From: an uncultured Lachnospiraceae bacterium
GTDB taxonomy: Bacteria > Bacillota > Clostridia > Lachnospirales > Anaerotignaceae
NCBI GenBank assembly: GCA_944384295.1
Contig: CALWSU010000021.1
Location: 1-37,549, forward strand
Reading direction: 5' to 3'
Length of the DNA stretch: 37,549 bases
Part shown: piece by piece, positions 37,132 through 37,549 of the stretch
How positions within the stretch are numbered: the stretch's first letter is position 1
Layout: the number at the start of each line of letters is the position of its first letter
Position numbers and translations under genes: made by a program
The notes under the pieces: generated by a model
What the model saw: only the letters and a program-made list of their open reading frames with translations
Told to the model about the DNA's origin: nothing
Database searches by the model: none

Positions 37132-37549
37132 GGTATGAAACTGCGACGGCTGTCTTTAGAGGAAAACGTACCTGATTCATCTCAGTAAAAATAAGAATAC
37201 TGGAATCCCTTGTATTGTAAGGATTCTAGTATTCTTTGTTTTCTTATAAGCCCCTAAAGGGGGCTGTCGCTTTGAAGATGAAAAATCGTTGAGGCGAATC
37301 TTTTTTTGCTATTTTTCATAAAAAATTGATGCCTCATAACATTTAGAAAAGTCTGTAACTAAGATTCTTTTATGATATTCATGAGTAGAATATCATTATT
37401 GGGATACATAGTATAAAAAAGCCAACTTTTATGAAATGAACAAAACCAAAAAAGAATATCAAGTAAAGTTCGATGAATCTGTTACTTTAACATGAAAATA
37501 AAAATACAGAAATGATGTTTGAAAATACAAGTGAAAAAATGCCACACAA
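37132..37549 (+). other. Gene-poor end of window with a possible insertion-sequence edge
   Basis: After rbgA come a terminator, a GC-rich hairpin (AGCCCC/GGGGCT, 37249-37265) running into GGGGGCTGTCGC, and AT-rich DNA. Only a short frame (ATG 37436, 19 codons, then TGA) and a truncated frame running off the window are visible. No gene can be named. A mobile-element end or degraded transposase is possible. Confidence 0.5.
37194..37243 (+). terminator. Terminator of the rplS-lepB-rbgA region
   Basis: AGAATACTGGAATCC and GGATTCTAGTATTCT form a 15-bp stem (one mismatch or wobble) with a 12-base loop, followed by TTGTTTTC. Confidence 0.85.

Overview
The window is about 37.5 kb of low-GC chromosomal DNA from an anaerobic, probably spore-forming Clostridium-class Firmicute, most likely Lachnospiraceae or a close relative. 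This is inferred from strong AGGAGG-type ribosome sites, frequent TTG and GTG starts, A/T-flanked Rho-independent terminators, a tandem glycine riboswitch, a SpoVB-type flippase, an [FeFe]-hydrogenase-like sensor, a YerC/YecD TrpR-like regulator and the rplS-lepB-rbgA order. No phage, CRISPR array or defence island is visible. Only the last ~300 bases look like the edge of a mobile element. No single gene cluster is an obvious new system, but two loci stand out: a hydrogenase-free Mbh-like antiporter operon and a hydrogenase-chemoreceptor fusion.

Layout. 1-400: tRNA-Gly and three tRNA-Gln genes with a terminator. 577-3630: a VanR-like response regulator overlapping a multi-pass histidine kinase. 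3752-5011: a CLC-family anion transporter with CLC-F-like features. 5187-7740: a polar amino-acid ABC importer (lipoprotein, permease, ATPase) with a hairpin after the lipoprotein gene. 7789-9832 (minus): a soluble chemoreceptor whose N-terminal half is a ferredoxin plus [FeFe]-hydrogenase-like domain. 9959-11482 (minus): a SpoVB/MurJ-like flippase. 11607-13405: a consensus promoter, a tandem glycine riboswitch with a terminator, and an APC amino-acid transporter.

13787-23028 is one plus-strand operon of ten genes for a multisubunit cation/H+ antiporter. Its first eight functions follow the mbhA-H order of archaeal membrane-bound hydrogenase (MrpE, F, G, MbhD, MbhE fused to MrpB, MrpC, MrpD). 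Three more NuoL/M/N-type subunits stand where the hydrogenase genes would be expected. Next come a LysR regulator (minus), the minus-strand pcrA-ligA pair, a TrpR-like regulator, a PHP-domain phosphoesterase, and a radical SAM/cupin pair. The plus strand then carries a small Cys4 protein, recJ-apt-AEC transporter, and rplS-lepB-rbgA. The end of the window looks like non-coding DNA with a possible insertion-sequence terminus.

How they may work together: most genes are housekeeping (tRNAs, repair, translation, purine salvage) mixed with transport. The glycine-controlled transporter and the ABC importer point to amino-acid use. The large antiporter complex and the H2-sensor-like chemoreceptor fit an anaerobe that uses ion gradients and meets hydrogen. 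That last link is inference. Where upstream in-frame codons would extend a gene, I chose the start with a proper Shine-Dalgarno sequence.
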